Part shown: positions 36,527 to 45,348 of the stretch, piece by piece
Position numbering within the stretch: the first letter of the stretch is position 1
Layout: every line of letters begins with the position of its first letter
From: Deltaproteobacteria bacterium
Lineage (GTDB): Bacteria > Desulfobacterota > GWC2-55-46 > UBA9637
Length of the DNA: 60,223 nt
Assembly: GCA_016219285.1 (NCBI GenBank)
Contig: JACRNJ010000011.1
Location: forward strand, 1 to 60,223
Direction of reading: 5' to 3'
The notes under the pieces: model-generated
What the model was told of the DNA's origin: nothing
Database searches by the model: none
What the model saw: only the letters and a program-made list of their open reading frames with translations
Translations under genes and position numbers: made by a program

Positions 36527-37531
36527 ATGAAGGTCAATAAAATATCCATAGAAGAGGAAATCATAAGGCTTTTGAAAAAAGAATCTCATTCTTTCCTCTC
36601 CGGTCAGGCCCTGAGTAAAACCTTCGGCCTGTCAAGGACTGCAATCTGGAAGTATATAAATTCAATCAAGGAGATGGGATACTCTATCGCGGCAAGCCCT
36701 GCCAAAGGGTATAGATTAAATCTTCAGAATTTGCCTTTCACTGTTTTAGAAATTAGCTCTAACCTTAAAACAGCCTTTATCGGTAAAAACATTTCCTTTT
36801 ATAAAGAGATAGACTCTACCAATGAGGCTGCGCGGGAGTTTGCCTCAAAGGGCGCTGCTGAAGGTTTTGCTGTCGTGGCTGATTTTCAGAAAAAAGGCAA
36901 AGGCAGACTTGGCAGAAGATGGGAATCGCCTGCCGGTGTAAATATTTATACATCCATTGTTCTGCGTCCAAACATAATGCCTGTGTTTGCCCCGCAGCTT
37001 ACCCTTGTTGCTGCTGTTGCAGTTGCAGAGACTATTGCAAGGTTTTTGAATAATGGTTCGGGTTACAAACCTGAACCAGCAGTCAAATGGCCGAATGACA
37101 TTCTCATAAACTCAAAAAAGGTTGCAGGTATCCTGACAGAGATGAACTCCGAGATGGACAGGATAAACTTTGTTGTTATCGGGGTAGGTGTGAATGTGAA
37201 TATGACGAAAGAGATGTTTTCGGAAGGGTTGGAATTTATTGCAACATCCTTGAAACAAGAGGGCGGCAAAGAGATTTCAAGAACAGCTTTTATCCAATTA
37301 CTTTATTTGAACATGGAAAAATGGTATGCTCAGTATTTAAAAGGCGGCTTTGAACCTGTGCGTAAGGCATGGACAAGCTTTTTTCATATGGCGGGTAAAA
37401 CAGTAAAGGTTCAGCAGACAGGGAAAATAATGCAAGGCATTGCCGTGGGCATTGATAATGACGGTGCGCTGCTGCTGAGAGAAAAGAGCGGAAATATTGC
37501 AAGAATACTATCAGGGGATGTAGAAATGTGA
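36527..37531 (+). CDS. birA: Bifunctional biotin ligase / biotin operon repressor
   Basis: N-terminal winged helix ('LSGQALSKTFGLSRTAIWKYINSIKEMGY', residues 22-50) followed by the ligase domain: substrate loop 'FQKKGKGRLGRRWESPAGVNIYTSIVLRP', 'AVKWPNDILINSKKVAGILTEM', 'VVIGVGVNVN', and a C-terminal SH3-like part. It makes biotinoyl-AMP and biotinylates carboxyl-carrier proteins; the DNA-binding domain lets it repress biotin genes. 334 residues. A palindromic operator sits over its own promoter. Confidence 0.95.
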   Translation: MKVNKISIEEEIIRLLKKESHSFLSGQALSKTFGLSRTAIWKYINSIKEMGYSIAASPAKGYRLNLQNLPFTVLEISSNLKTAFIGKNISFYKEIDSTNEAAREFASKGAAEGFAVVADFQKKGKGRLGRRWESPAGVNIYTSIVLRPNIMPVFAPQLTLVAAVAVAETIARFLNNGSGYKPEPAVKWPNDILINSKKVAGILTEMNSEMDRINFVVIGVGVNVNMTKEMFSEGLEFIATSLKQEGGKEISRTAFIQLLYLNMEKWYAQYLKGGFEPVRKAWTSFFHMAGKTVKVQQTGKIMQGIAVGIDNDGALLLREKSGNIARILSGDVEM

Positions 37532-37570
37532 AAAGAGTCAAAAGTCAGGAGTCAGGAGTCAGAAGAGCCT
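37532..37570. repeat. GTCAGGAGTCAG repeat tract between birA and dapF
   Basis: AGTCAAAAGTCAGGAGTCAGGAGTCAGAAG, the same word as inside the ATPase, valS, xerC and the 41801 lipoprotein gene. Confidence 0.7.
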
Positions 37571-38458
37571 ATGAAGATTCGCTTTACCAAGATGCACGGC
37601 CTGGGAAATGATTTTATCGTCATTGACTGCCGCAAGAAAAAAATAGCGGAACTTTCTAAGCTGATGAAAAAACTTTCTCACCGTCAATTTGGCATCGGCT
37701 TTGATCAGGCCATTATCCTGCTTCCGTCTAAAAAGGCCGATTTCAGGATGGATATTTACAATGCAGACGGCGGGCGGGTAGAGATGTGCGGTAACGGTAT
37801 ACGATGTATTGCAAAATACATCTGGGACAGGAAGCTATCAAAAAAGGATGTTCTGGACATTGAAACCCTTGCCGGCATCATAAAACCCAAAAAGGCAGGA
37901 AACTTAATAAAAGTGGATATGGGAGCGCCGATACTTGAAGCAAAAGACATACCAATGAAAATCGGTTCGGAGTTCGGAGTTCGGAGTTGGAAGGAAGAAA
38001 ACTCAAAATCTGTCGTTGATTATCCACTGCGGATAGAGAATAAAGAATTTAAGATAACCTGCGTCTCTATGGGAAACCCTCACTGCGTTATATTTGTGGA
38101 TGATGTAAATATATTTCCTGTAACACAATATGGCCCTATAATAGAAAATCATTCTTTATTTCCCAAAAGGACCAATGTGGAGTTTGTAGAAATCGTCAGC
38201 AAAAAAGAACTTAAGATGCGGGTCTGGGAAAGGGGAAGCGGAGAGACCCTTGCATGCGGCACAGGCGCATGCGCCTCGGCTGTGGCTGCACACTTGAATA
38301 AACTTGCTGGTAGAAAGGTGACCGTACACCTTGCAGGCGGCGACCTGAAAATTGACTGGTCTGAAAAAGACAATCATGTTTATATGACAGGCCCGGCAAT
38401 TGAAGTTTTTGAAGGGTTTGTAAAAGTGCCAAAAAATGCATTTGCATTTTTTGGGTAA
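37571..38458 (+). CDS. dapF: Diaminopimelate epimerase
   Basis: Converts LL- to meso-diaminopimelate for lysine and peptidoglycan. Both catalytic Cys are present: 'NADGGRVEMCGNGIRC' (about residue 73) and 'SGETLACGTGACASAV' (about residue 222). 'KMHGLGNDFIVID' begins the protein. Two repeat-derived parts are seen: 'SEFGVRSW' (37965-37990) inside a loop, and the last residues 'PKNAFAFFG', which are translated from an AAAATGCATTT palindrome (38429-38454). Confidence 0.95.
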   Translation: MKIRFTKMHGLGNDFIVIDCRKKKIAELSKLMKKLSHRQFGIGFDQAIILLPSKKADFRMDIYNADGGRVEMCGNGIRCIAKYIWDRKLSKKDVLDIETLAGIIKPKKAGNLIKVDMGAPILEAKDIPMKIGSEFGVRSWKEENSKSVVDYPLRIENKEFKITCVSMGNPHCVIFVDDVNIFPVTQYGPIIENHSLFPKRTNVEFVEIVSKKELKMRVWERGSGETLACGTGACASAVAAHLNKLAGRKVTVHLAGGDLKIDWSEKDNHVYMTGPAIEVFEGFVKVPKNAFAFFG

Positions 38459-38521
38459 ACCACACCTTTACCCTACACACCAAAACCTTGGGAAAGAAAG
38501 CATTGAGGCGGAGAGAGACCA

Positions 38522-40159
38522 ATGGATTCCATTTCTTATGTGCAAAAAAAGAAAAAAGACATAAATAAGGTAGTCGTTGTTTATCCCTTCACATATATTA
38601 ACCCTTATTATGCCCTTCCCCCTATTGCCGCTGAATATATGCAGGCGGGCATTATCCAGACAGGCAGAGAGGCAATTCTCCTGGATATGCGCTATGAAAC
38701 TGATATCAAAGCACATTTGGAAAGCGCAGACCTTGTCTGTCTTTATGGTTATTTTGAGGACTGCTCTATATTTGGCAAATGGCGTATTCATGTTATATCT
38801 GAAGTCCTGGCGCAAATTCCTGATAACACACCTGTTGTTGCAGGAGGCACTGGGTTTAAAGAACCGGACAAGGCATTTCAGATGTATCCTAATATTGATG
38901 TCATTATTCGTGGAAACCCTGAAATTCCTATCATGGAAATCCTTTCTCAAGGAACACCTGAGAATATAAAAAACCTTGTCTATCGCAAGGGCAGCCAAAT
39001 AATCTATACACAAAGGGTCATCCACGACCTTCCTGAAGATATCTATCCGAGAAGAAATCTCAGAAACCCCGGATATAATTATCATATGATGGGAATAAAG
39101 ACTGACCTTATACGAGCTGCCGTAGGATGCAACTACAGATGCAAATTTTGCTTTGAATATGGAAAGGATTTTGACGGCAAATTCATCCGCTGGCAGGGCA
39201 GGTCTGCCAAAAGCCTGTTTAACGAGATGCAAGAGATTGATGCGCCAATTGTAGGATGGGTTGATGATGATATGACTACCAGCATGAAGACATTGGAAGA
39301 GCTTTCAGACCTCTTGCTTCAAAATAAGGTTCGCAAGCTTTATATCGGAACCGGAAGAATAGACCATGTGCTGAGGAGCAATGTGGAAACCCTGAAAAAG
39401 ATGGAAATGGCCGGCTTCCTTGCATTAAGTTTCGGCGTTGAATCGCTTAAAAGGGAAACGCTTAAATTATATGGAAAGGGGCAGACTCCGGAGAGCATAG
39501 AAAAGGCCATGCTCATGATGCAAAAAACAAATATTTTGTTAATATGCAATTTTATCTTTGGCTCTCCTGGTGAAACGGAACAAGACATGATGAATATGCT
39601 CTGGTTTGGACGAAGGTGGAATGCCGACACCCTGGTAACCAACAGATTTCGTATTCAGGAAGATTCTCCAATATACAACCTTGTCTACGACCCGCAAACA
39701 AGCAAGATAAGACCAGGCATGGAACGGATAGAGGGAGATGCTCTCTTAAGGATTAAGCACGCGGTTAAATTTGCTCAAAGGACGCCGCTGCGGATAATGT
39801 TAACAATCTTAAAGCTTTATCGCCATGAGGGCATGTTTATTGACCCGCTTTATCTGCTCTGCTCAGTTTTTGAAACCGTAACCAAACATACATGGTTTGA
39901 AAAGACTGTGGTTTTTCCGACGCTGCTGAACATGACAAAAAAAATTCTTATGTTTTCTTTTGTTCGTCAGTTCTTCAGATTAGCCGCCGCTATAGCCACG
40001 CCGCCATTGAAAGCAATCAATTGGGTGGTTGAGTTTATAGACAAACATCTTGGTATTTCTACGGTTATCCTTCCAAGGTTATTTCTGTATCTTGACAAAA
40101 AGGTGTTTAGAAAACAGAAAATAAGGTCACAGGTGGCAGAGGGAAAGCGCATAGGCTAA
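38522..40159 (+). CDS. B12-binding radical SAM enzyme
   Basis: Residues 10-150 look like a cobalamin-binding Rossmann domain ('PIAAEYMQAGIIQTGREAILLDMRY', 'TPVVAGGTGFK', 'DVIIRGNPE'). A radical SAM barrel follows with the [4Fe-4S] motif C-x3-C-x2-C in 'AVGCNYRCKFCFEYG' near residue 203, then 'SFGVESLKRETLKLYGKGQTPE' and 'NFIFGSPGETEQDM'. The C-terminal 130 residues are hydrophobic and basic, as in membrane-associated lipid-modifying members. The reaction is unknown. It starts a run of surface-protein genes on the same strand. Confidence 0.85.
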   Translation: MDSISYVQKKKKDINKVVVVYPFTYINPYYALPPIAAEYMQAGIIQTGREAILLDMRYETDIKAHLESADLVCLYGYFEDCSIFGKWRIHVISEVLAQIPDNTPVVAGGTGFKEPDKAFQMYPNIDVIIRGNPEIPIMEILSQGTPENIKNLVYRKGSQIIYTQRVIHDLPEDIYPRRNLRNPGYNYHMMGIKTDLIRAAVGCNYRCKFCFEYGKDFDGKFIRWQGRSAKSLFNEMQEIDAPIVGWVDDDMTTSMKTLEELSDLLLQNKVRKLYIGTGRIDHVLRSNVETLKKMEMAGFLALSFGVESLKRETLKLYGKGQTPESIEKAMLMMQKTNILLICNFIFGSPGETEQDMMNMLWFGRRWNADTLVTNRFRIQEDSPIYNLVYDPQTSKIRPGMERIEGDALLRIKHAVKFAQRTPLRIMLTILKLYRHEGMFIDPLYLLCSVFETVTKHTWFEKTVVFPTLLNMTKKILMFSFVRQFFRLAAAIATPPLKAINWVVEFIDKHLGISTVILPRLFLYLDKKVFRKQKIRSQVAEGKRIG

Positions 40160-40196
40160 AACGAATTTTGTTAACCCAATCAGGAGGAGGGGTGTT

Positions 40197-41429
40197 ATGA
40201 CACAGAAAATTGTCAATTTTTTTATTCCACTATTATTGGTTTTTATGATTCAACAACTTGCCAATGCAGAATCACAGGTTGTTAATGCTGCCGGCGTTGC
40301 GCCGTTTAGTCCTGGCGGCGAGGCAAAGGCAAAGGAGATGGCCATTCATGACGCCTTGCGGCAGGCCGTTGAGCAGGCAGTTGGAACTATGGTTGCATCA
40401 GAGACAGTGGCAGAAAATTATCAAATAATAAGGGATAATATTGTTACAAAGACGCAGGGATATATCCAAAAATACGATGTGGTAAGCGCTGGGGTTAAAG
40501 GAAATCTCTATGAAGTTACCATATCTGCGACTGTGGCGGTTGAAAATCTGCAAAATGACCTTGCTGCCATTGGGCTTTTGCACTCAAGGGTAGAAAAGCC
40601 GAGGGTTTTATTTATGATCGCAGAGCAAAATGTAGGCCAGGAATATTATCTGTTCTGGTGGTACGGAAAGAGCGAGTTTAAGGGCCAGCATTTTGATATG
40701 TCAGCGTCCGAGACTGCCATGAAGCAAGAGTTTATAAGCAAGGGCTTTAATATTGTTGACATTTCAGCTGCTACGGGTAAAACTGAAATATCAAATGCAT
40801 ATCGCATCGCTGATTTGACAGATACAGGGGCAAAAGAAATAGGAAGTAAGCTTGGCGCAGAGGTTGTTATAAAGGGTAAGGCTCTGGCAAAGGCTGGCCC
40901 GAGAATGCCTGGCAGCAGCGTTGGCTCGTATATTGCCGATATTACCGCATCGGCCATTCGTGTGGATAATGGCGCTGTGCTTGCATCGGCAATGGGTCAT
41001 GGTGTGAGCAGAAATATTTCAGAAGTAACAGGTGGAACAGAGGCATTGGAAAGGGCTTCAAAAGAGCTTTCCGGCAAGCTCATAGAACAGATTACTGCCA
41101 AGTGGAGCCAGGAGGTTCAGGGTGGCGGCCTAATTCAGATAACAGTGCGTGGCATTGAAGAATATTCCGACCTGTCGATTTTCAAAGATGTGGTAAAGGC
41201 GCAAATAAGGGGCGTTAATGCAGTTTATCAAAGGGATGTGGAAGGCGTGGAGGCTACAATTGAGGTGGATTATAAGGGGAATGCCCAGCAGCTCGCAGAT
41301 GAGATTTCAAAAAAGAAACTTAAGGAAATTCCAAAACTTAAGGTGACAGGCGCAACAGCAAATACAATAGAAGTAAGTTTTGGAGGGTCTGCAGCGCCGC
41401 CTTCAAAACTGCCTGAAGCGCTGCATTAG
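40197..41429 (+). CDS. Exported protein with FlgT/CsgG-like N-domain
   Basis: Signal peptide ('IVNFFIPLLLVFMIQQLANA', about residues 5-24). After it, 'AAGVAPFSPGGEAKAKEMAIHDALRQAVEQAVGTMV' matches the N-terminal domain of flagellar FlgT and related surface proteins, and 'GAEVVIKGKALAKA' to 'AIRVDNGAVLASAMG' a CsgG/FlgO-like middle domain. The last 100 residues repeat an 'IQITVRGIEEYSDLSIFKD' module. No flagellar genes are nearby, so it probably works at the outer membrane with the following lipoproteins. Good Shine-Dalgarno (AGGAGGAGGGGTGTT). Confidence 0.75.
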   Translation: MTQKIVNFFIPLLLVFMIQQLANAESQVVNAAGVAPFSPGGEAKAKEMAIHDALRQAVEQAVGTMVASETVAENYQIIRDNIVTKTQGYIQKYDVVSAGVKGNLYEVTISATVAVENLQNDLAAIGLLHSRVEKPRVLFMIAEQNVGQEYYLFWWYGKSEFKGQHFDMSASETAMKQEFISKGFNIVDISAATGKTEISNAYRIADLTDTGAKEIGSKLGAEVVIKGKALAKAGPRMPGSSVGSYIADITASAIRVDNGAVLASAMGHGVSRNISEVTGGTEALERASKELSGKLIEQITAKWSQEVQGGGLIQITVRGIEEYSDLSIFKDVVKAQIRGVNAVYQRDVEGVEATIEVDYKGNAQQLADEISKKKLKEIPKLKVTGATANTIEVSFGGSAAPPSKLPEALH

Positions 41430-41770
41430 CCGTCTTATGGCTGTTCCACCCCTCAACAGCTAAAACTAAGGGTGAGGCGCAATTCTTCCGTCTCCATGAT
41501 TCAAAAGAGTTATGGGTCAAGTATTTCTGGAAAACGAGATATGCTGAGGAGATGGATATACGGATATGCAGGTAGGCGCTCTCGCGATTTGTTTTGAAGG
41601 CAACGGCAAAAGCGACAATATCTATCATGCGCCTGAAAATAAAAATTAGTGAACGTGCCGCTAACTGGTTTATGGGGCGGGTGACAGACACATCAGATAT
41701 TAACAAGGGTGCGGTGCGTATTGACACATACAATTGTTCGCCGGAAGCTATACGAATCTCCATACAGTAG
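41423..41770 (+). pseudogene. Degenerate small secreted-protein gene (several frameshifts)
   Basis: Three overlapping frames each read like protein and join in order: 'ALAVLWLFHPSTAKTKGEAQ' and 'ELWVKYFWKTRYAEEMDI' (frame ending near 41575), 'MQVGALAICFEGNGKSDN' (to 41649), then 'NWFMGRVTDTSDINKGAV' ending at TAG 41768-41770. The N-terminus resembles a signal peptide. I know no family. Its place between two surface-protein genes suggests a lost operon member. Confidence 0.5.
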
Positions 41771-41800
41771 AACAGGCGGGACAAAAGGCATGGTGTTTGT

Positions 41801-42805
41801 ATGAAAGAAGTCAGGAGTCAGGAGTCAGAAGTCAGAAGCAAGAAGCAAGAAACAAGAAGTCAGAAGCAAGAAAAAATCTTATCTCTTGCCGCTTACCTCT
41901 TACCTCTTGTTCTGCTGCTACTTCTCTTTTCTGGTTGTGTTATGCCGCGGCCATATATACCGCCTAACCCTGCCAATCCCATAAAGATAGTGGCCGTGCT
42001 TCCCATGGTAAATCAAACTAATGATGTGGAGGGCCCTGAAAAAGTGAGGGAGATATTTGCCGCTAAATTGACGGAGAGGTGTTATCTCTACAAGCCTATA
42101 CAAGAGGTAAATCAGATACTCAAGCATGAGTTTGGTGTCACGCTTGGTTCACAGCTTGATATGACCAATCATCAGGAATTGGGCAAGAAGCTCGGGGTGG
42201 ATGGTGTTATATATGGCACACTCTTCAATTTTGAAGAAAAGACTACCGGTATCCTGAATATCAGAAGGGTAAGAGCAGGCTTCAAGCTGGTTGATACCAA
42301 GACAGGAACGGTGGTATGGGGAAGAGGACAGGGTATCAAAGGCGAAACAAGGATGACCGAGGGGGATGCAGGCACAGTGGCAGGCGCTGCCTCCGGGATC
42401 AGCAAATATCAGGATATAAAAGAGGGAACAGATAATAAGGATGTCGGCGACTATGCCGGGGTGCAGGATTGGCACTATCTGCCGCCGGAAAGGGCCATGA
42501 GCGAAGAGCTTGGGCAGGGCGGGATTATTGCAGGTTTTGTTAGCGGTCTTGCAGAGAAGGCCGTTAAAAAGGCAACAGGCACGTTCCTTAAACGTGAGTC
42601 GGAAGTTATGATAGACAGGATGCTCCGTACCCTGCCTGTCGGCCCCGGCTCAGCCTTGTGCGGCAGAGCTAAGGTTGCGGCTGTTGTTATACCTATGCCT
42701 GCAATACCTGAGCCGAAAATGCCTGAATTCAGCATGCCAGGCTATTTTGAATTCGGCAAAAGGGATTTTACCGATGATTATAACGTCTATAGTCAAGTCA
42801 AATAA
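41801..42805 (+). CDS. GNA1162/DUF799-type outer-membrane lipoprotein
   Basis: Lipobox 'LLLLFSGC' near residue 46, then 'IKIVAVLPMVNQTNDVEGPEKVREIFAAKLTERCYLYKPIQEVNQIL' and 'GKKLGVDGVIYGTLFNFEEKTTGILNIRRVRAGFKLVDTKTGTVVWG', the pattern of DUF799/GNA1162 lipoproteins with a TolB-N-like fold. The first 25 residues ('EVRSQESEVRSKKQETRSQ') come from the GTCAGGAGTCAG repeat placed before the signal sequence. Co-directional with neighbours of the surface operon. Confidence 0.8.
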   Translation: MKEVRSQESEVRSKKQETRSQKQEKILSLAAYLLPLVLLLLLFSGCVMPRPYIPPNPANPIKIVAVLPMVNQTNDVEGPEKVREIFAAKLTERCYLYKPIQEVNQILKHEFGVTLGSQLDMTNHQELGKKLGVDGVIYGTLFNFEEKTTGILNIRRVRAGFKLVDTKTGTVVWGRGQGIKGETRMTEGDAGTVAGAASGISKYQDIKEGTDNKDVGDYAGVQDWHYLPPERAMSEELGQGGIIAGFVSGLAEKAVKKATGTFLKRESEVMIDRMLRTLPVGPGSALCGRAKVAAVVIPMPAIPEPKMPEFSMPGYFEFGKRDFTDDYNVYSQVK

Positions 42806-43002
42806 TGAAAATATGACATTTGATGCGGAGATTGTAAAACTTGGAGAAGGGTTTCATGGGAGGACGACCTTCTGAATAAGTGAAAATTATAAATGATGAA
42901 GTTTTTTACAAGTTGAGTCTTTGTTGGTTGCCTTTTGGGTGGGGATAATATCGTCCAGCAAATAATAACTGGATTAGAAAAACAAGAAAGGAGGGATGGG
43001 AG

Positions 43003-43956
43003 ATGAAGCATGTAATGGAGATGGTTGGCCGCGCGTTGTTATCACTGGTTGTCCTGTATGTATTTACAGGTTGTACACCAACTATGACAGGCGTGGTGAA
43101 ACAAGATACTACTTTGAGCGGTGAGGGTAAAAAACTTGAGGAGGCCGGGCTAAACTATTCAGGGCCTGAGTACACAATAGGTATTATCACATTTAAAAAT
43201 AAGAGCAGGACGCCTGGTCTTGAACAGCCGACAACAGACACATTGGCTACAATTATAAAATCAGCAGGCCTTGAGCCAATCATGCTTACCGAAGATGAGA
43301 TGAGAGAGCAGGAAGAGATGATTAAGCTGCAGCAGACAGGCGCGGTAAAAAAAGGCAAGAAAGATGCCGCAGAGGATTTTGAATCTATAGATTTCCGCAT
43401 ATCAGGCTCTATCACTGCGTATTCAGAGGTGGAAGAGGGATCTGATGTTCTAATTGCGCAGTCAAAGACACAGGTGGCAAGGGTTCAGGTTGATTATGGT
43501 TTGGTTGATATAGCTACTGGAAAGAGGCTTTTGCAGAAATCCGGCGCAGGTGAATACAGGAAAAAGACAGGCGGCATATTGGGATTTGGTTCAAAATCCA
43601 GCGCAGATGTTGGACTTAGAGACGGCGCTTTGAGGGATGCTCTTACTAAGGCGATGAGCGAGATGATTGATGAGTTGAATAAGAGGCCATTCCAGAGTAA
43701 AATAATGCTCGTTGATGGTAAGACAATAATATTCAGGGGCGGAACAAAATCTAAATTGGAGGCTGGCACAAAGCTTGGAGTATACAGGCCAGGGGCAGAT
43801 TTGGTTGACCCGGACACAGGCAGGGTTATCGGCAAAAGAGAGAAACAAGTCGGCGAGATAATGCTGACCAGCCATCAAAGTGAAAAGGTTTCAGAAGGCG
43901 CTATTTCCTCAGGTATGGGTTTCCAGGCAGGAGATATTGTAAAGGCGATAAAATAA
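43003..43956 (+). CDS. CsgG-family lipoprotein
   Basis: Lipobox 'VLYVFTGC' near residue 25. The body ('YTIGIITFKNKSRTPGLEQPTTDTLATIIKSAGLEPIMLTEDEM', 'DFRISGSITAYSEVEEGSDV', 'VARVQVDYGLVDIATGKRLLQKSGAGEY') fits the CsgG fold, which in curli systems forms an outer-membrane export pore. The C-terminal 80 residues resemble a FlgT C-terminal domain ('GTKLGVYRPGADLVDPDTGRVIG'). Strong Shine-Dalgarno (AAAGGAGGGATGGGAG). It may be a structural lipoprotein rather than a pore. Confidence 0.8.
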   Translation: MKHVMEMVGRALLSLVVLYVFTGCTPTMTGVVKQDTTLSGEGKKLEEAGLNYSGPEYTIGIITFKNKSRTPGLEQPTTDTLATIIKSAGLEPIMLTEDEMREQEEMIKLQQTGAVKKGKKDAAEDFESIDFRISGSITAYSEVEEGSDVLIAQSKTQVARVQVDYGLVDIATGKRLLQKSGAGEYRKKTGGILGFGSKSSADVGLRDGALRDALTKAMSEMIDELNKRPFQSKIMLVDGKTIIFRGGTKSKLEAGTKLGVYRPGADLVDPDTGRVIGKREKQVGEIMLTSHQSEKVSEGAISSGMGFQAGDIVKAIK

Positions 43957-44011
43957 AGACAGGTTAAGGTTGAGCAAAAAATTTGTCTCTGCTTAACCTC
44001 AGCCTAAACTT
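43957..44011. repeat. GGTTAAGGTTGAG hairpin, copy 1
   Basis: AGACAGGTTAAGGTTGAGC ... GCTTAACCTCAGCCTAAAC; precedes the SLH gene ribosome binding site. Related copies at 45249 and 46206. Confidence 0.65.
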
Positions 44012-44040
44012 CAAGCTATGTTTTATAAGGAGGTATAATT

Positions 44041-45249
44041 ATGAAAAGGTTCAGTGCAGTTTGGTTGTTATTTTTAGGTCTTTTAGTGGCGTATGGCTGT
44101 GCAAAGCCTATTGCTAAATGTACGACTCCGGAGGATAACCCGCCGCATCATTATGCCAGGGGTATGGAGCTTCTGGAGCAGGGTAAGATTGGCGATGCGG
44201 AGACAAAGTTTGAGAGGGCATTGTATTGTGATGCAGGGTATAGTCCGGCGCATGGTGGTCTGGCTATGGTCAACGCTGAAAAGGCAAAGACTCAAAAGGA
44301 ACCAGGCTATCGTCAGACAGATACCGGCAAGGCAATGGATCACCTAAAACATGCGAAAAAACTTGCAAATACAAAAGAGGATGAGTTTGCATATCATGTT
44401 GCAGGCCTGAGAGTTGCTACAGGGTTGAAGACCAAAGCATGGCTCTATGACGCAGAAGACCACGTTAAAGATGCAATAAAGCTCACTGTGGATGAACGCA
44501 AGCTTATCTATTATGAAGGCAAGGAGGCTGCCCAGTATTTTATGGGTGTTGCCTATCTTGAGGCAAGAGAGTTTCAAAAGGCAAGAGATAAGTTCAGTGA
44601 AACCATTAGCATGAAGAGGGAAGGCAAGTGGAACGAGAAGGCAGACAAAGGGTGGAAGCGGGTAGATAAGATAGTCAGGGCAATGGGCGGGATTACGCTT
44701 GGCCATGTCGGTAAGGAGATAGCCATGAGGGAATCTGTCAATAGGGGCGATATGGCTGCGCTTCTGGCAGATGAGCTAAAGATAAATAAGCTATTTGCTG
44801 GAAGGCTTCCTGTAAAAAGCGAGATAGATAAACTTAAGGCGGAGTTTACACCGGCAGATGTGCTAAACCACCACTTTAAAGAAGAGGTGCTTACTATGAT
44901 GAAGTGGGGGATAAGGGGGCTTGAGCCGCAATATGATCAGACAACAAAGGCAAATCTTTTTAAACCGGATAACGGCGTAACAAGAAAGGAATTTGCCCTG
45001 GTATTGGAGGATATACTGGTAAAACTTACCGGTGATGAAAAGATTACTACTGCCTATTTTGGCCATGAGAGGTCGCCGTTCCCGGATGTGCCGGCCACAG
45101 CGCCATGGTATAATGCGGTGATGAATATGACCACAAGGGGGCTTATGGAGACGGAGCTTTCAGGCGAATTCAGGGTTAATGAGCTTGTGGATGGCGCTGA
45201 AGCTATTCTGGCGATTCGGGTATTGAGACAGAGGATGAATATATATTAA
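44041..45249 (+). CDS. TPR and SLH-domain outer-membrane lipoprotein
   Basis: Lipobox 'LGLLVAYGC' (Cys about residue 20). Residues 40-210 contain tetratricopeptide-like repeats ('HYARGMELLEQGKIGDAETKFERALY', 'YFMGVAYLEAREFQKARDKFSE'). The C-terminal part has S-layer-homology modules ('VNRGDMAALLADEL', 'VTRKEFALVLEDILVKL', 'FPDVPATAPWYNAVMNMTTRGLM'). It probably links the outer membrane to peptidoglycan or a surface layer and scaffolds the neighbouring proteins. Confidence 0.82.
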   Translation: MKRFSAVWLLFLGLLVAYGCAKPIAKCTTPEDNPPHHYARGMELLEQGKIGDAETKFERALYCDAGYSPAHGGLAMVNAEKAKTQKEPGYRQTDTGKAMDHLKHAKKLANTKEDEFAYHVAGLRVATGLKTKAWLYDAEDHVKDAIKLTVDERKLIYYEGKEAAQYFMGVAYLEAREFQKARDKFSETISMKREGKWNEKADKGWKRVDKIVRAMGGITLGHVGKEIAMRESVNRGDMAALLADELKINKLFAGRLPVKSEIDKLKAEFTPADVLNHHFKEEVLTMMKWGIRGLEPQYDQTTKANLFKPDNGVTRKEFALVLEDILVKLTGDEKITTAYFGHERSPFPDVPATAPWYNAVMNMTTRGLMETELSGEFRVNELVDGAEAILAIRVLRQRMNIY

Positions 45250-45332
45250 AAACAGGTTAAGGTTGAGGTCAAGGTTAAGGAAAGACAAATAATAGGTTTT
45301 TCTCAACCTCAACCTTAACCTCAACCTGTATT
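45249..45332. repeat. GGTTAAGGTTGAG hairpin, copy 2
   Basis: Arms ACAGGTTAAGGTTGAGGTC... and ...CTCAACCTTAACCTCAACCTGT around a 20-base centre; ends just before AAAGGAGG of the next gene. Confidence 0.8.
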
Positions 45333-45348
45333 CAAAAGGAGGTTTCTT

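Noticed and set aside
38468-39232. 254-residue minus-strand ORF opposite the radical SAM gene
   Set aside because: The plus-strand frame has the CxxxCxxC motif and B12 domain; the minus ORF has no recognisable content.
40197-41429. Flagellar gene cluster suggested by the FlgT-like domain
   Set aside because: No flagellin, hook, rod or motor genes are present in the window; domain similarity alone does not make it flagellar.
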